DNA of 59,925 bases from Tissierellales bacterium (GTDB lineage Bacteria > Bacillota > Clostridia > Tissierellales > Tissierellaceae), in the NCBI GenBank assembly GCA_014360205.1, contig JACIXZ010000009.1, positions 1-59,925 of the forward strand. The letters run 5' to 3'. The notes beneath the pieces were generated by a model. That model was not told the origin of the DNA, did not search any database, and saw only the letters and a program-made list of their open reading frames with translations. Shown here in pieces: positions 47,729-58,313 of the stretch (its first letter is position 1; the number at the start of each line of letters is the position of its first letter). The translations under genes were made by a program, and so were the position numbers.

Positions 47729-48712
47729 TTAAACTACAGATTCAAATAAGCTTTTAATTTCATCTCGATCTTGCGTAAACCCAAGAATTACACAGAGTTT
47801 TATCCTGGCTTTTTGCCCTGGCAAATTGCCCCCAAACAGAACACCTAAATCTCGTAGTTGTTTACCTCCGCCTTCATAACCATAAGTATATAGAACTCTT
47901 CCTGTGTTACATCTTGAAACTAAACCAATAACAATATTTTCTTCTAATGCTCTTTTTATACCTGGGACAAGATTTGGAGGAACGTTGCCTCTTCCCATTG
48001 CTTCAATAATTAGACCTTTATAATTGTTTTCTATATAAAAATCTAAAATATCAGCATCCATTCCTGCACAACACTTTAATAGGCCAACTCTTTTTTCAAT
48101 TTTACTAGTATTTATATGTTGTCTTTTAACGATATTTCTATAATATAAAGCTTCGTCGTTATCTACTATTCCTAGAGGACCAAATTCTGGAGATTTAAAT
48201 GTGTCTAAAGAAAGAGTATTTGTCTTTGTTACTTCACTAGCGGCATTTATTTCGTTATTCATGACAACTAAGACACCTCTATCTCTTGAGTTTGGAGAAA
48301 GAGCAGTACAAATAGCTGCGGATAGATTGCTAGAACCATCATAACCTAATTCGGAATAGTTTCTCATTGCACCTACAAAGATTACAGGTTTTTTGGTTTC
48401 TAATAGTAAATCAAATAAATATGCAGTTTCTTCCAACGTATCAGTACCGTGAGTGATGATAACAGAGTCTATATTATCGTCCTCAATTTTAGATTTAACT
48501 ATTAAATATAGTTCCATCAACATATCCATGTTTAAATGTGGACTTGGCAAATTTGAAAAATTAATAACCTCTATTTCTGCCATGAGCTCAATATTCTTTA
48601 CTGTGCCAATTATTTCTTGAGCATTAAGGGCTGGGATAGCAGCATGAATTGTTGGATCAATTTTCATAGCTATTGTACCACCAGTAAAAATGATTGCTAT
48701 CTTCTTTTTCAT
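47729..48712 (-). CDS. ansA: asparaginase
   Basis: 327 residues. The nucleophile Thr13 lies in FTGGTIAM and the second catalytic block in ITHGTDTLEETAYLF (Thr90, Asp91). VGAMRNYSELGYDG matches the conserved third region. No signal peptide, so it is cytosolic and hydrolyses asparagine to aspartate and ammonia, useful to an amino-acid fermenter. GGAGGTAATTAA precedes ATG. First gene of the leftward pair. Confidence 0.93.
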   Translation of the reverse strand: MKKKIAIIFTGGTIAMKIDPTIHAAIPALNAQEIIGTVKNIELMAEIEVINFSNLPSPHLNMDMLMELYLIVKSKIEDDNIDSVIITHGTDTLEETAYLFDLLLETKKPVIFVGAMRNYSELGYDGSSNLSAAICTALSPNSRDRGVLVVMNNEINAASEVTKTNTLSLDTFKSPEFGPLGIVDNDEALYYRNIVKRQHINTSKIEKRVGLLKCCAGMDADILDFYIENNYKGLIIEAMGRGNVPPNLVPGIKRALEENIVIGLVSRCNTGRVLYTYGYEGGGKQLRDLGVLFGGNLPGQKARIKLCVILGFTQDRDEIKSLFESVV

Positions 48713-48858
48713 TTAATTACCTCCAATTTGATTATAGTCAAATCGTATCATAGGTATTCTTTAAATACAATAAGGAAGAATTACATGTATAAAATTGTTT
48801 ATAAGTGATTGATACTAAGGTATAATAAAAACATGATTAAATTAACTGAGGTGTAGAT

Positions 48859-50013
48859 ATGATATATTTAGACAATTGTTCAACCACTAAACCTAGATTA
48901 GAAGTTATAGAAACAATCAAAAATACCATGATTGATGATTTTGGTAATCCTTCTTCTTTGCATAAACTAGGAATAAATGCTGAAAAGATATTAAATAAAT
49001 CTAGGGAAACAGTTGCGGAATTTCTGTCTTGTAATCCATCTGAAATTTATTTTACATCAGGTGGCACAGAGAGCAATAATACTGCGATACAAGGGGTTTT
49101 GAAAGCAAAAAAACGCAATGGCAAACACATTATTACTACAAAATTGGAACATCCTTCAGTTTTAAATGTAATAAAAAATTATGAAAAAGAGGGTTATGAG
49201 GTTACTTACCTAAATAATGATGATTTTGGTAGAATTGATATATCAGAATTAGAAAATAGTATAAGAAAAGATACTATACTTGTGTCAATAATTCATATAA
49301 ACAATGAAATAGGAGTCATACAGGATTTAAAAAAAATAAATCAGGTTATTAGAGAGAAAAATTCAAACATTCATTTTCATGTTGATGGAGTTCAATCCTT
49401 TGGAAAAACAAACTTAAAATTAAATGAAATATCTGTTGATAGTTTTTCTTTTAGTAGTCATAAAATTCATGGACCCAAAGGGATTGGAGGGCTGTATTTA
49501 AAAAATAAAACAAAAATAGACCCATTGATTTTCGGGGGTAATCAAGAAAAAGGCTTAAGGTCTGGCACAGAGAATATTCCAGCTATTGCAGGCTTTGGGA
49601 AAGCTGTTGAAATACTGAATAATAATCTTAGCTATGAGAAATCAGAAGTTAATAAGATTAAGTTGAGTTTTGCAAATTTCTTTCAAAATAATATTGATGA
49701 TATTAGAATAAATTCTCTCTTAGATAATACTGGGTCAAGTTATATACTTAGTGTGTCATTTAAAGATGTTAGAAGTGAAGTGTTACTTCATATGTTAGAG
49801 GATAAAGATATTTACATTTCAACAGGATCTGCATGCTCTTCAAAATCATCAAAAAAGAGTCATGTGCTCAAAGCCATAGGTCTTGATGATAATCTAATAG
49901 AAGGGACTATACGATTATGTTTTTCATATGAGAATATAGAAAATGATTTAGAATTAGTTATGAATGAAATAAAGAAAAATGTAGAATATATTAGAAAAAT
50001 TACAAGGAGATGA
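48859..50013 (+). CDS. cysteine desulfurase (NifS/IscS class)
   Basis: 384 residues. PLP-binding Lys202 in SFSSHKIHGPKG, the TSGGTESNN phosphate loop and the mobile Cys326 in STGSACSS are intact. It takes sulfur from cysteine as a persulfide. thiI starts four bases after its stop, so its sulfur most likely goes to tRNA 4-thiouridine and thiamine, as with NifZ-ThiI pairs in Bacillus. Gram-positive ThiI lacks its own rhodanese domain and depends on such a partner. Confidence 0.94.
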   Translation: MIYLDNCSTTKPRLEVIETIKNTMIDDFGNPSSLHKLGINAEKILNKSRETVAEFLSCNPSEIYFTSGGTESNNTAIQGVLKAKKRNGKHIITTKLEHPSVLNVIKNYEKEGYEVTYLNNDDFGRIDISELENSIRKDTILVSIIHINNEIGVIQDLKKINQVIREKNSNIHFHVDGVQSFGKTNLKLNEISVDSFSFSSHKIHGPKGIGGLYLKNKTKIDPLIFGGNQEKGLRSGTENIPAIAGFGKAVEILNNNLSYEKSEVNKIKLSFANFFQNNIDDIRINSLLDNTGSSYILSVSFKDVRSEVLLHMLEDKDIYISTGSACSSKSSKKSHVLKAIGLDDNLIEGTIRLCFSYENIENDLELVMNEIKKNVEYIRKITRR

Positions 50014-50017
50014 GAAA

Positions 50018-51187
50018 TTGGAAAGGGTAATAAGTGTTAGTTTAGGAGAAGTAGTATTAAAAGGGTTGAATAGAAAATATTTTGAAAATAAATTAATTGA
50101 AAACATAAAGAGAGCTTTAAAAAACTTTGGAGATTATAAGATATATAAAGAACAAGGCAAACTATACATTGAAGGGCTTGAAAATGTAGAATCAGATGTA
50201 ATTAAGAAATTAACTAAGATATTTGGAATAATTTATGTTAGTCCATGTATTAGAACAAGTACAGATATTGAAGATATAAAAAAAGCAAGTATAATTTTAC
50301 TAAAAGAGAAAACAGTTCAACTGCAGGGTGTTGTTACATTTAAAGTTAATACTACAAGATCGGATAAAAGATACCCTTTGATATCACCTGAAGTTTCTAG
50401 GATAGTAGGTGCAGCAATTCTAGATAATTTGAGCAATGTTGAAGTCGATGTTGTTACTCCTAACATCACTTTATATATAGACATTAAAGAAAATGCTTAT
50501 GTATATATTGACAAATTCAAATCTAGAGGCGGTCTTCCTATAGGAACTAATGGTAAGGGGCTTTTATTACTTTCAGGGGGAATTGATAGCCCAGTAGCAG
50601 GATATATGATGGCAAAAAGAGGCCTTGAAATTGATTGTTTGCATTTTCATTCCTATCCATTTACTTCTCAGCGAGCTGAAGAAAAAGTCCTTAAATTAGC
50701 AGAAGAGCTATCATTATATACTGGACCACTTAAATTATATAGCATTAATCTTTTAAATATTCAAAAACATATCAATGAAAACTGCCCAGAAGATCAAATG
50801 ACAATTCTTTCAAGAAGATTTATGATGAGAATAGGAGAAAGGTTAGCTAATGAGAATAAATATGATTGTTTAATTACTGGAGAAAATTTAGGACAAGTAG
50901 CTAGCCAAACCATTGAAAGCATAAAGGTTATAGAACAATCAGTAAATACAACAATATTAAGACCCTTAATAGGTTTTGATAAAACTGACATAATAAAGAT
51001 GGCAATTGATATTGAAACTTATGAAACTTCAATTTTGCCTTATGAAGATTGCTGTACTGTGTTTTTGCCTAAGCACCCATTAACTAGGCCTAAATTAGAA
51101 GAAATATTAATATCAGAGGAAAACTTAGATATTGAATTTCTGATTGACGAAGCTTTTAAAGATAAAAAAATATATAAAATAAAATAG
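50018..51187 (+). CDS. thiI: tRNA 4-thiouridine synthase ThiI
   Basis: 389 residues: N-terminal ferredoxin-like and THUMP domains, then a PP-loop ATPase with SGGIDSP at residues 186-192. The C-terminal rhodanese domain of the E. coli protein is absent, as usual in Firmicutes. It adenylates U8 of tRNA and installs sulfur from the adjacent NifS-like enzyme. TTG start after AAGGAGATGAG. A perfect hairpin starts at its stop. Confidence 0.94.
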   Translation: MERVISVSLGEVVLKGLNRKYFENKLIENIKRALKNFGDYKIYKEQGKLYIEGLENVESDVIKKLTKIFGIIYVSPCIRTSTDIEDIKKASIILLKEKTVQLQGVVTFKVNTTRSDKRYPLISPEVSRIVGAAILDNLSNVEVDVVTPNITLYIDIKENAYVYIDKFKSRGGLPIGTNGKGLLLLSGGIDSPVAGYMMAKRGLEIDCLHFHSYPFTSQRAEEKVLKLAEELSLYTGPLKLYSINLLNIQKHINENCPEDQMTILSRRFMMRIGERLANENKYDCLITGENLGQVASQTIESIKVIEQSVNTTILRPLIGFDKTDIIKMAIDIETYETSILPYEDCCTVFLPKHPLTRPKLEEILISEENLDIEFLIDEAFKDKKIYKIK

Positions 51188-51216
51188 AACACTTAAGTGT
51201 TCTATTTTATTTTATA
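51183..51216 (+). terminator. terminator of the nifS-thiI operon
   Basis: AATAGAACACTT / AAGTGTTCTATT is a 12-bp perfect inverted repeat that includes the thiI stop, followed by a T-rich tail. Confidence 0.9.
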
Positions 51217-51248
51217 TATTTTTAATCTAGATTATTAGAATAAATGTA

Positions 51249-51277
51249 TTGACATGTTGAGTTTTGTAAATTATACT
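51249..51277 (+). promoter_or_regulatory. sigma-A promoter of the pot operon
   Basis: TTGACA at 51249-51254 and TATACT at 51272-51277 with a 17-base spacer, upstream of the cupin-type regulator gene. Confidence 0.85.
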
Positions 51278-51296
51278 AAACTAGTACGTGTTTAGT
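51275..51296 (+). promoter_or_regulatory. probable operator of the pot-operon regulator
   Basis: Inverted repeat ACTAAAC-N8-GTTTAGT (arms at 51275-51281 and 51290-51296) overlaps the end of the -10 and the expected start of transcription. The likely binder is the XRE-cupin protein encoded 44 bases downstream. Confidence 0.6.
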
Positions 51297-51339
51297 AAAT
51301 ATAAACTTTTTGTTTAATAAAACATGTCTTGGAGGAACC

Positions 51340-51879
51340 ATGAATATTGGAGAAAAAATAAAGGAACTTAGAGTGAGAAATAATTTAACACAAGAAGAGC
51401 TCGCCGATAGATGTGAACTTACAAAGGGCTTTATATCTCAATTAGAAAGGGATTTGACATCACCTTCTATTTCGACTTTGATTGATATATTAGAATGTCT
51501 AGGAACAAATTTAAAAGATTTTTTTAGTGAAGAAATAGAAGAAAAAATTGTTTTTCACAAGGAAGATGTCTTTGAAACTCAAAATGATGAGTTGAAATAT
51601 GTTTTGAGTTGGATTATTCCAAATTCTCAAAAAAACTTGATGGAACCTATTAAGGTCGATTTATTAGCAGGAGGTAAGACCAAAGAGGATTATCCCCATG
51701 AAGGCGAAGAATTCGGGTATGTCTTAAAGGGAAATATTATACTGTATATTGGAAACGAAAAATATAAAGTTAAAAAAGGTGAAAGCTTTTATTATAAAGC
51801 AAATAGATATCACTATATATCTAATGAAAGTAATACTAGTGCTTCTTTTATATGGATAAGCACTCCCCCTAATTTTTAA
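51340..51879 (+). CDS. XRE-family regulator with cupin domain (PuuR-like)
   Basis: 179 residues. Helix-turn-helix at residues about 8-60 ([37 protein letters not shown]) and a C-terminal cupin barrel ([19 protein letters not shown]...[19 protein letters not shown]) that should bind the inducer. Proteins of this build control polyamine genes, and the potABCD genes follow at once, so it probably senses putrescine or spermidine. ATG at 51340 after GGAGG; an earlier in-frame ATG at 51323 is not preceded by a site. Confidence 0.9.
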   Translation: MNIGEKIKELRVRNNLTQEELADRCELTKGFISQLERDLTSPSISTLIDILECLGTNLKDFFSEEIEEKIVFHKEDVFETQNDELKYVLSWIIPNSQKNLMEPIKVDLLAGGKTKEDYPHEGEEFGYVLKGNIILYIGNEKYKVKKGESFYYKANRYHYISNESNTSASFIWISTPPNF

Positions 51880-51892
51880 AGAGGTGAAAGAA

Positions 51893-52936
51893 ATGCCAAA
51901 AGTTCATGCAATTGATTTAATAAATATAACTAAAAAATTTGGTGACGATATAGTTTTAGACAACATAAACTTATATATAAGACAAAATGAATTTTTAACA
52001 TTACTTGGACCTAGTGGGTGTGGTAAAACTACAACTTTGAGAATAATTGGAGGATTTGAAACACCAACAGACGGAAAAGTTATTTTCGATGGAGAAGATA
52101 TAACAAATTTACCTCCTTATTTGAGGCAAATAAATACTGTATTTCAAAGATATGCTTTATTTCCACATTTAAATGTATATGAGAACATAGCTTTTGGGTT
52201 AAAGATAAAAAAGAAAAGCAATCAAGAGATTAAAGAAAAAGTAACAAGAATGCTAAAATTAGTAAATTTAGAAGGATATGAAAAACGAAACATTGAATCT
52301 TTAAGTGGTGGACAGCAACAAAGAATTGCTATTGCAAGAGCTCTTGTAAATGAACCAAAAGTTCTTCTACTAGACGAACCATTAGGTGCTTTGGATTTAA
52401 AGCTAAGGAAAGAAATGCAAGTAGAGCTAAAAAAGATGCAACAAAGTGTAGGCATAACATTCATTTATGTAACGCATGATCAAGAAGAAGCACTCACTAT
52501 GTCGGATACTGTAGTAGTAATGGATAAGGGAAAAATCCAGCAAATTGGAACACCTATTGATATTTATAATGAACCTCAAAATAGGTTTGTTGCACAATTC
52601 ATTGGAGAGAGTAATATCTTAGAAGGGATAATGGAAAAAGATTTTAAAGTATGGTTTTTAGGAATAGATTTCGACTGTGTTGACAAAGGATTTAATAATA
52701 ATGAAGATGTAGATGTCGTAATTAGGCCTGAAGATGTTGAGATTGTTGAAATAGATAGTTCAAAGTTAAAGGGATTAGTTTTAAGTGTATTATTTAAAGG
52801 AGTCCATTATGAAATGGAAATACAGACTGGCGATTTTGTTTGGAAAGTACACTCAACTATCATGAAAGAAGTTGGCAGTGAAGTTGGATTAAGGATTTTG
52901 CCAGATAATATACATGTAATGAGAAAGGAGAAATAA
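51893..52936 (+). CDS. potA: spermidine/putrescine ABC transporter ATP-binding protein
   Basis: 347 residues. Walker [10 protein letters not shown], signature LSGGQQQRI, Walker [14 protein letters not shown] and a C-terminal TOBE-like domain (from about 240). It powers the PotB/PotC channel. ATG at 51893 follows GAGGTG. The potB start directly follows its stop. Confidence 0.95.
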   Translation: MPKVHAIDLINITKKFGDDIVLDNINLYIRQNEFLTLLGPSGCGKTTTLRIIGGFETPTDGKVIFDGEDITNLPPYLRQINTVFQRYALFPHLNVYENIAFGLKIKKKSNQEIKEKVTRMLKLVNLEGYEKRNIESLSGGQQQRIAIARALVNEPKVLLLDEPLGALDLKLRKEMQVELKKMQQSVGITFIYVTHDQEEALTMSDTVVVMDKGKIQQIGTPIDIYNEPQNRFVAQFIGESNILEGIMEKDFKVWFLGIDFDCVDKGFNNNEDVDVVIRPEDVEIVEIDSSKLKGLVLSVLFKGVHYEMEIQTGDFVWKVHSTIMKEVGSEVGLRILPDNIHVMRKEK

Positions 52937-53776
52937 ATGAAATTAAGTAAGCATGGGTATTTTTATCTTTTGTGGATGGCAATTTTTATTGCGATTCCAT
53001 TGCTTATGGTTGTTTATTTTGCATTTACCACTGGAGATAGTCAAAACATAACCTCATTTACCTTTAGCCTGGATAATTTCAAAAGATTCTTTACTCCGAT
53101 ATACATTGAAGTGTTAAACAAGTCAATACAGTTAGCACTAGTATCAACTATTATATGCTTGCTTTTGGGATATCCAGTCGCATACATAATCAGTAAAGAG
53201 AAATTAAAATATAGAAATGTACTCATACTCTTATTTGTTATTCCAATGTGGATGAATTTTCTATTGAGGACTTATGCGTGGTTAACTCTACTTGGGAAAA
53301 ATGGAATAATAAACTATTTTATAACTAAACTAGGTTTTCAGCCACTTGACCTTCTATATAATGACTTTGCAGTATTATTGGGAATGGTATATAATTTTTT
53401 ACCATTTATGGTACTTCCCATATTTTCAGTTTTGACAAAAATGGACAATAGTTTGATTGAAGCCTCTTGGGATTTAGGAGCAAATAAATTAAAGACTTTT
53501 CTAAAAGTAACGCTTCCTCTGAGTTTACCTGGAGTAATTTCAGGAGTAACAATGGTTTTTATACCTGCTGTTAGTACATTTGTAATTTCTAGTTTACTCG
53601 GAGGAAATAAAACTTATTTAATAGGAAATCTTATAGAGCAACAATTTAGATATACAGGCGATTGGCACTTCGGATCTGCTATGTCAATTATTTTAATGAT
53701 TTTCATATTAATATCTATGGCATTGACGTCACGATTTGACAAAGCAAAAGAAGGTGAGGGTGGTGAGCTCTGGTGA
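52937..53776 (+). CDS. potB: spermidine/putrescine ABC transporter permease
   Basis: 279 residues with six membrane segments and the EAA loop EASWDLGANKLKTFLKVTLPLSLPG that contacts PotA. ATG immediately after potA; overlaps potC by four bases. Confidence 0.94.
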   Translation: MKLSKHGYFYLLWMAIFIAIPLLMVVYFAFTTGDSQNITSFTFSLDNFKRFFTPIYIEVLNKSIQLALVSTIICLLLGYPVAYIISKEKLKYRNVLILLFVIPMWMNFLLRTYAWLTLLGKNGIINYFITKLGFQPLDLLYNDFAVLLGMVYNFLPFMVLPIFSVLTKMDNSLIEASWDLGANKLKTFLKVTLPLSLPGVISGVTMVFIPAVSTFVISSLLGGNKTYLIGNLIEQQFRYTGDWHFGSAMSIILMIFILISMALTSRFDKAKEGEGGELW

Positions 53777-54558
53777 AAAAGAATTTAGGCAGGATATATA
53801 CCGCACTTATTTTTTTATTTCTATATGCGCCTATAATAATTTTAATAATATTCTCATTTAACAATTCAAAATCACGAGGCAATTGGGATGGCTTTACTAT
53901 TAAATGGTATGTAGAACTATTTAAAAATGATGAGATTCTAAAATCTTTGTATTACACACTTATTATTGCAACAACCTCATCAATTATTTCAACGATAATG
54001 GGAACTTTTGCAGCCATTGGTATATATGATATGAGAGGATTGCCTAAAAAAATATCATTGAATTTAAATTATTTGCCAGTTCTTAACCCAGATATAGTTA
54101 CTGCTATATCCCTTATGGTTTTATTCAGAATTGTTAATTTAGAATTAGGACTCATTACCATTATATTAGCACATGTAACATTTTGTACACCCTATGTAAT
54201 TCTTTCGGTATTGCCAAAGTTAAAGCAAATGAATAAGCATCTTGCAGAAGCAGCTCTTGATTTAGGAGCTACACCTTTTTATTCAATTAGAAAAGTAATA
54301 ATTCCACAGATAATGCCTGGGATTATTACTGGAGCTTTGTTAGCTTTTACATTATCAATCGATGATTTTGTGATTACTTTTTTTACTGCAGGCAAAGGCG
54401 TATCTAACCTAAGTATGACTATATATTCTATGGCTAGGAGAGGAATAAATCCTGTTATTAATGCTTTATCTACTTTGATGTTTTTGACATTGATAATCTT
54501 ATTAATAATAATTTATAAAAGAAGTGAAAAAGAGGAGGAAAATATAATTGAAAAATAA
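53773..54558 (+). CDS. potC: spermidine/putrescine ABC transporter permease
   Basis: 261 residues, six membrane segments and EAA loop EAALDLGATPFYSIRKVIIPQIMPG. GTG start at 53773 in the GTGA overlap with potB. The end overlaps potD by 11 bases. Confidence 0.94.
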   Translation: MKKNLGRIYTALIFLFLYAPIIILIIFSFNNSKSRGNWDGFTIKWYVELFKNDEILKSLYYTLIIATTSSIISTIMGTFAAIGIYDMRGLPKKISLNLNYLPVLNPDIVTAISLMVLFRIVNLELGLITIILAHVTFCTPYVILSVLPKLKQMNKHLAEAALDLGATPFYSIRKVIIPQIMPGIITGALLAFTLSIDDFVITFFTAGKGVSNLSMTIYSMARRGINPVINALSTLMFLTLIILLIIIYKRSEKEEENIIEK

Positions 54559-55588
54559 GAAAGTATTATTTCTAATAGCAACAGTATTTATTTTGACTAT
54601 TCTTTCTGGATGTTCTGATGACAGACAAACATTAAATGTTTATAACTGGGGAGACTATATAAATCCTGAAGTTATTGATATTTTTGAAGACGAATTTAAT
54701 GTTAAGGTAGTGTATGACACATTTGCTACTAATGAAGATTTATATGTAAAGATAAAACAAGGTGGAAGTAGTTATGATGTGATTTTCCCATCAGATTATA
54801 TGATTGAGAGAATGATTAGAGAAGATTTATTACAAAAGATAGATTTAAATAAAATAAGCAATATTAAAAATGTTGATGAAAAATTTATGAATTTAGATTA
54901 TGACCCTAATAATGAATATTCTGTACCATATATGTGGGGAACTGTAGGTATTATATATAATAAGAATCTAGTAGATAGACCTATCACAAAATGGGCAGAT
55001 TTATGGGATGAAGAATTTAAAGGAGAAATTATAATGCTAAATAGTCAAAGGGATAGCCTGGCTGTAGCATTAAAAAAACTTCACTATTCTTTAAACACAA
55101 GAGATATAAATGAACTTGAAGAGGCAAAAAATGAACTTATCAAGCAAAAACCTTTAGTATATGCTTATCAAGGCGATGAGATAAAAGATACAATAATAAG
55201 CGAAGATGCAGCAATAGGAGTAGTGTGGTCTGGAGATGCAGTGGCTATGATGAGAGAAAATGAAAATTTAGTTTATGTATTGCCTGAAGAAGGAACGAAT
55301 CTTTGGTTTGATGCGATGGTAATACCTAAAGGGGCTAAAAATGTTGATTTATCTCATGAGTTCATCAATTTCATGTTGAGACCAGAAATAGCAGCTAAAA
55401 ATGCTGAATATATTGGCTACTCTTCACCTATACCTAAAGCTGTTGATTTATTGAGCGATGATTTGAGAAATAATGAAGTTGCATATCCTGATTTTGACAA
55501 ATTGAATAATACAGAGATATTTAAAGATCCTTCAGATATATTACAAGAATACGATAGAATTTGGACTGAAGTAATTAGTTCTAAATAA
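54548..55588 (+). CDS. potD: polyamine-binding lipoprotein
   Basis: 346 residues. Lipobox LSGC after a hydrophobic signal, then the PotD/PotF fold opening LNVYNWGDYINPEVI and with conserved W and D/E residues (VWSGDAVAMM, NLWFDAMVIPKGA) that line the polyamine pocket. TTG start after AGGAGGAAA. Last gene of the operon; a terminator follows. Confidence 0.94.
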   Translation: MKNKKVLFLIATVFILTILSGCSDDRQTLNVYNWGDYINPEVIDIFEDEFNVKVVYDTFATNEDLYVKIKQGGSSYDVIFPSDYMIERMIREDLLQKIDLNKISNIKNVDEKFMNLDYDPNNEYSVPYMWGTVGIIYNKNLVDRPITKWADLWDEEFKGEIIMLNSQRDSLAVALKKLHYSLNTRDINELEEAKNELIKQKPLVYAYQGDEIKDTIISEDAAIGVVWSGDAVAMMRENENLVYVLPEEGTNLWFDAMVIPKGAKNVDLSHEFINFMLRPEIAAKNAEYIGYSSPIPKAVDLLSDDLRNNEVAYPDFDKLNNTEIFKDPSDILQEYDRIWTEVISSK

Positions 55589-55598
55589 AAAATAAAAA

Positions 55599-55640
55599 AG
55601 CTTCCTTTGTTAATATTTATTAATAGAGGAAGCTTTTTGG
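55599..55640 (+). terminator. terminator of the pot operon
   Basis: Stem AAAAAGCTTCCT / AGGAAGCTTTTT with a long T/A-rich loop. A-tract before and T-tract after, so it may work in both directions. Confidence 0.85.
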
Positions 55641-55671
55641 GTATATAACATTATATACTAGGAGGTGGAAA

Positions 55672-57300
55672 ATGGAATTAAAATTTTACGGAGCAACAAA
55701 GATTGTAACGGGATCGAATATTTTATTATCAACTAAAAAATACAATTTATTATTAGATTGTGGTCTGTTTCAAGGAGACAAAGAGCTGGAGAGTTTAAAT
55801 TATGCTCCATTTCCTTATAATCCTTCTGAAATAGATTTTCTTATATTGACTCATGCTCATATTGACCACAGTGGAAGAATACCTAAACTCATTAAAGAAG
55901 GGTTTAAGGGGAAAATAATATCCACTAAACCAACCATGCAACTTTCAGAAATTATGTTAAAAGATTGTGCACATATTCAAGAATCAGATATTAAATGGGA
56001 AAACATAAGAAGGCAAAGAGCTGGAGAAGAATTACTAGTTCCACTGTACACAATTGAAGAAGCTCAAAATTCGATTGCCTATTTTGAGACTTTTAATTAT
56101 GATGAGGAAATAGAATTAAATGATGATATTAAATTAATTTTCAGAGATGCTGGGCATATTTTAGGTTCTGCTATTTTAGAATTATGGATAAAAGAAGACG
56201 GGAAAAATTATAAAGTAGTTTATACTGGAGATTTAGGTATGCCAGGAAGGCCGATTCTAAAAGATCCAGAGTATATAAACGAAGCAGATTATTTAATAAT
56301 TGAATCAACATATGGAAATCGTGTTCACGAAAATTATAGAGAAGATATAGATAAACTGATTGATATAATTGAAAACACAGCATATAGAGGAGGTACTGTT
56401 TTAATTCCTTCATTTGCTGTAGGGAGAACTCAAGAACTTATCTATGAATTAAATAGATATTATGAATATGTAAATAAAGAAGAGTATAAAAAAATCCCAA
56501 TATATATTGATAGCCCAATGGCTATAGAAGCAACAAAAATTTTTCAAGAAAATGCAGTGTTTTTTGATGAAGAAGCGAAAAATTTAATATTATCTGGAGA
56601 CAATCCCTTTGAGTTTGAAAACCTAAGATATATTCAAAGTCAAGAAGAGTCTATGAATCTAAATAAAGCTCAGTTTCCTAAAGTGATTATATCGGCAAGT
56701 GGAATGGCAAATGCAGGGAGAATAAGACATCATTTAAAGCATAATCTATGGAACCCTTTAAATAGTTTGGTCTTTGTTGGATATCAAGCTGCGGGAACAT
56801 TAGGTAGAATATTGCTTGATGGTTCTAAAAAAATAAAACTATTAGGCGAAGAAATTGCTGTAGAATTAGAAATTTATAATTTGCAAGGGTTTTCGGCACA
56901 TGCAGATATTATTTTTTTAAGGGAATGGATATCGCATTTAATTAGAAAACCTAAGAAAGTCTTTATTGTTCATGGAGAAGCAGAAGCAGCAAACAATCTA
57001 TCCAAGGAAATTTTTCATTATTTCGGAATAGAATGTTTAATACCTGATTATGGAGATAGTGTAATTATTGAGAATGGATTTACAACTCAGACCATATCAC
57101 CAGTTGAAAATAAATTATCATTGCTAATCGACTTAATAAATGAGTTAAACTATTTAGAACAAGAAATAAGCAAAATTGAAATGATGTTAGCAGATAAGAA
57201 AAACAAAAAAGCAACTTTGAAAAACTATGATATAATTAAAAACAAAGTGTTAGAGATTAAAAATGCACTATTGGAAATAAATTTAATCTTAGGTAAATAA
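55672..57300 (+). CDS. MBL-fold beta-CASP ribonuclease
   Basis: 542 residues. Zinc site H61-A-H63-I-D65-H66 (LTHAHIDHSG), later DAGHILGSA and YTGDLG, then the beta-CASP cap with the C-terminal SAHAD motif (QGFSAHADI) and HGE. It belongs to the prokaryotic CPSF-like RNA exonucleases/endonucleases. The last 50 residues are helical and charged. GGAGGTGG precedes ATG; 10 bases separate it from the lipoate ligase gene. Confidence 0.92.
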   Translation: MELKFYGATKIVTGSNILLSTKKYNLLLDCGLFQGDKELESLNYAPFPYNPSEIDFLILTHAHIDHSGRIPKLIKEGFKGKIISTKPTMQLSEIMLKDCAHIQESDIKWENIRRQRAGEELLVPLYTIEEAQNSIAYFETFNYDEEIELNDDIKLIFRDAGHILGSAILELWIKEDGKNYKVVYTGDLGMPGRPILKDPEYINEADYLIIESTYGNRVHENYREDIDKLIDIIENTAYRGGTVLIPSFAVGRTQELIYELNRYYEYVNKEEYKKIPIYIDSPMAIEATKIFQENAVFFDEEAKNLILSGDNPFEFENLRYIQSQEESMNLNKAQFPKVIISASGMANAGRIRHHLKHNLWNPLNSLVFVGYQAAGTLGRILLDGSKKIKLLGEEIAVELEIYNLQGFSAHADIIFLREWISHLIRKPKKVFIVHGEAEAANNLSKEIFHYFGIECLIPDYGDSVIIENGFTTQTISPVENKLSLLIDLINELNYLEQEISKIEMMLADKKNKKATLKNYDIIKNKVLEIKNALLEINLILGK

Positions 57301-57310
57301 AGGAGGAAAT

Positions 57311-58303
57311 ATGAAATACGTAACAAATTTATCAAATAATCCATACTATAATTTAGCATTTGAAGAATATCTATTCAAAAATTTGCCTGATGAAGAGGAG
57401 TTTGTTTTTTTATGGATAAATAGTCCCGCAATAATAGTTGGCAAAAATCAAAATACAATTGAAGAAATAAACCAGAAGTTTGTTGAAGAGAATGATATAA
57501 AAGTAGTTAGAAGAGTAACTGGTGGAGGAGCAGTTTATCATGATTTTGGAAATTTAAACTTTTCGATTATTAAAAATACAAACGGGAAAGAAAAAATTGA
57601 CTTCTCCGTAATTAATATACCTATTTTGAAAGCTCTTGAGAAGTTCGGAATAAAAGCAGAGTTAACAGGTAGAAATGATTTAACAGTAGATGGTAAAAAG
57701 ATTTCAGGAATAGCTCAGTCATTACACAAACAAAAGGTTTTAAATCATGGAACGATTCTTTATGATACTGATTTAAGCATATTATCACAAGCTTTAAATG
57801 TAAAACAGGATAAGATAGAATCTAAGGGTGTTAAGTCAGTGAAATCTAGAGTTACTAATATAAAGCCCTATATGAAGAGTGATATTGATATATTAGAATT
57901 TAAAGAGACTCTACTAAAGTATATATTTGAGCACCTTGGAGAACCTTATGAAGAATATAAATTGTCTGATGAATATCTAAATAATATTGATTTGTTATAT
58001 AAAAATAAATATCTCACATGGGAATGGAACTATGGTCAATCTCCTGATTTTAATTGGAAAAACTACAAAAGATTTCCAACTGGTTCAATAGATTTAAGAC
58101 TCGAGATAAAATCTAGTATAATTCACAATGCGAAAATATATGGTGATTTCTTTGGGGCAAAGGATATATCTGAACTAGAAAATATGTTAAAAAACTTAAA
58201 ATATGATAAAGATGAGGTTAAAAATGCTTTATCAGGGATTGATATTACTCAATATCTAGGTAACATTACTTTGGAAGATTTCTTAGAATTATTATTCGAA
58301 TAA
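57311..58303 (+). CDS. lplA: lipoate--protein ligase
   Basis: 330 residues. The adenylate-forming RRVTGGGAVYHDFGNLNFS motif and a lysine-containing KKISGIAQ segment are intact, followed by a C-terminal accessory domain. It activates lipoate with ATP and attaches it to lipoyl domains, for example the H protein of glycine cleavage, which would fit a glycine user though no gcv gene is in this window. AAAGGAGG precedes ATG. Confidence 0.93.
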   Translation: MKYVTNLSNNPYYNLAFEEYLFKNLPDEEEFVFLWINSPAIIVGKNQNTIEEINQKFVEENDIKVVRRVTGGGAVYHDFGNLNFSIIKNTNGKEKIDFSVINIPILKALEKFGIKAELTGRNDLTVDGKKISGIAQSLHKQKVLNHGTILYDTDLSILSQALNVKQDKIESKGVKSVKSRVTNIKPYMKSDIDILEFKETLLKYIFEHLGEPYEEYKLSDEYLNNIDLLYKNKYLTWEWNYGQSPDFNWKNYKRFPTGSIDLRLEIKSSIIHNAKIYGDFFGAKDISELENMLKNLKYDKDEVKNALSGIDITQYLGNITLEDFLELLFE

Positions 58304-58313
58304 GGGTGGCAAG

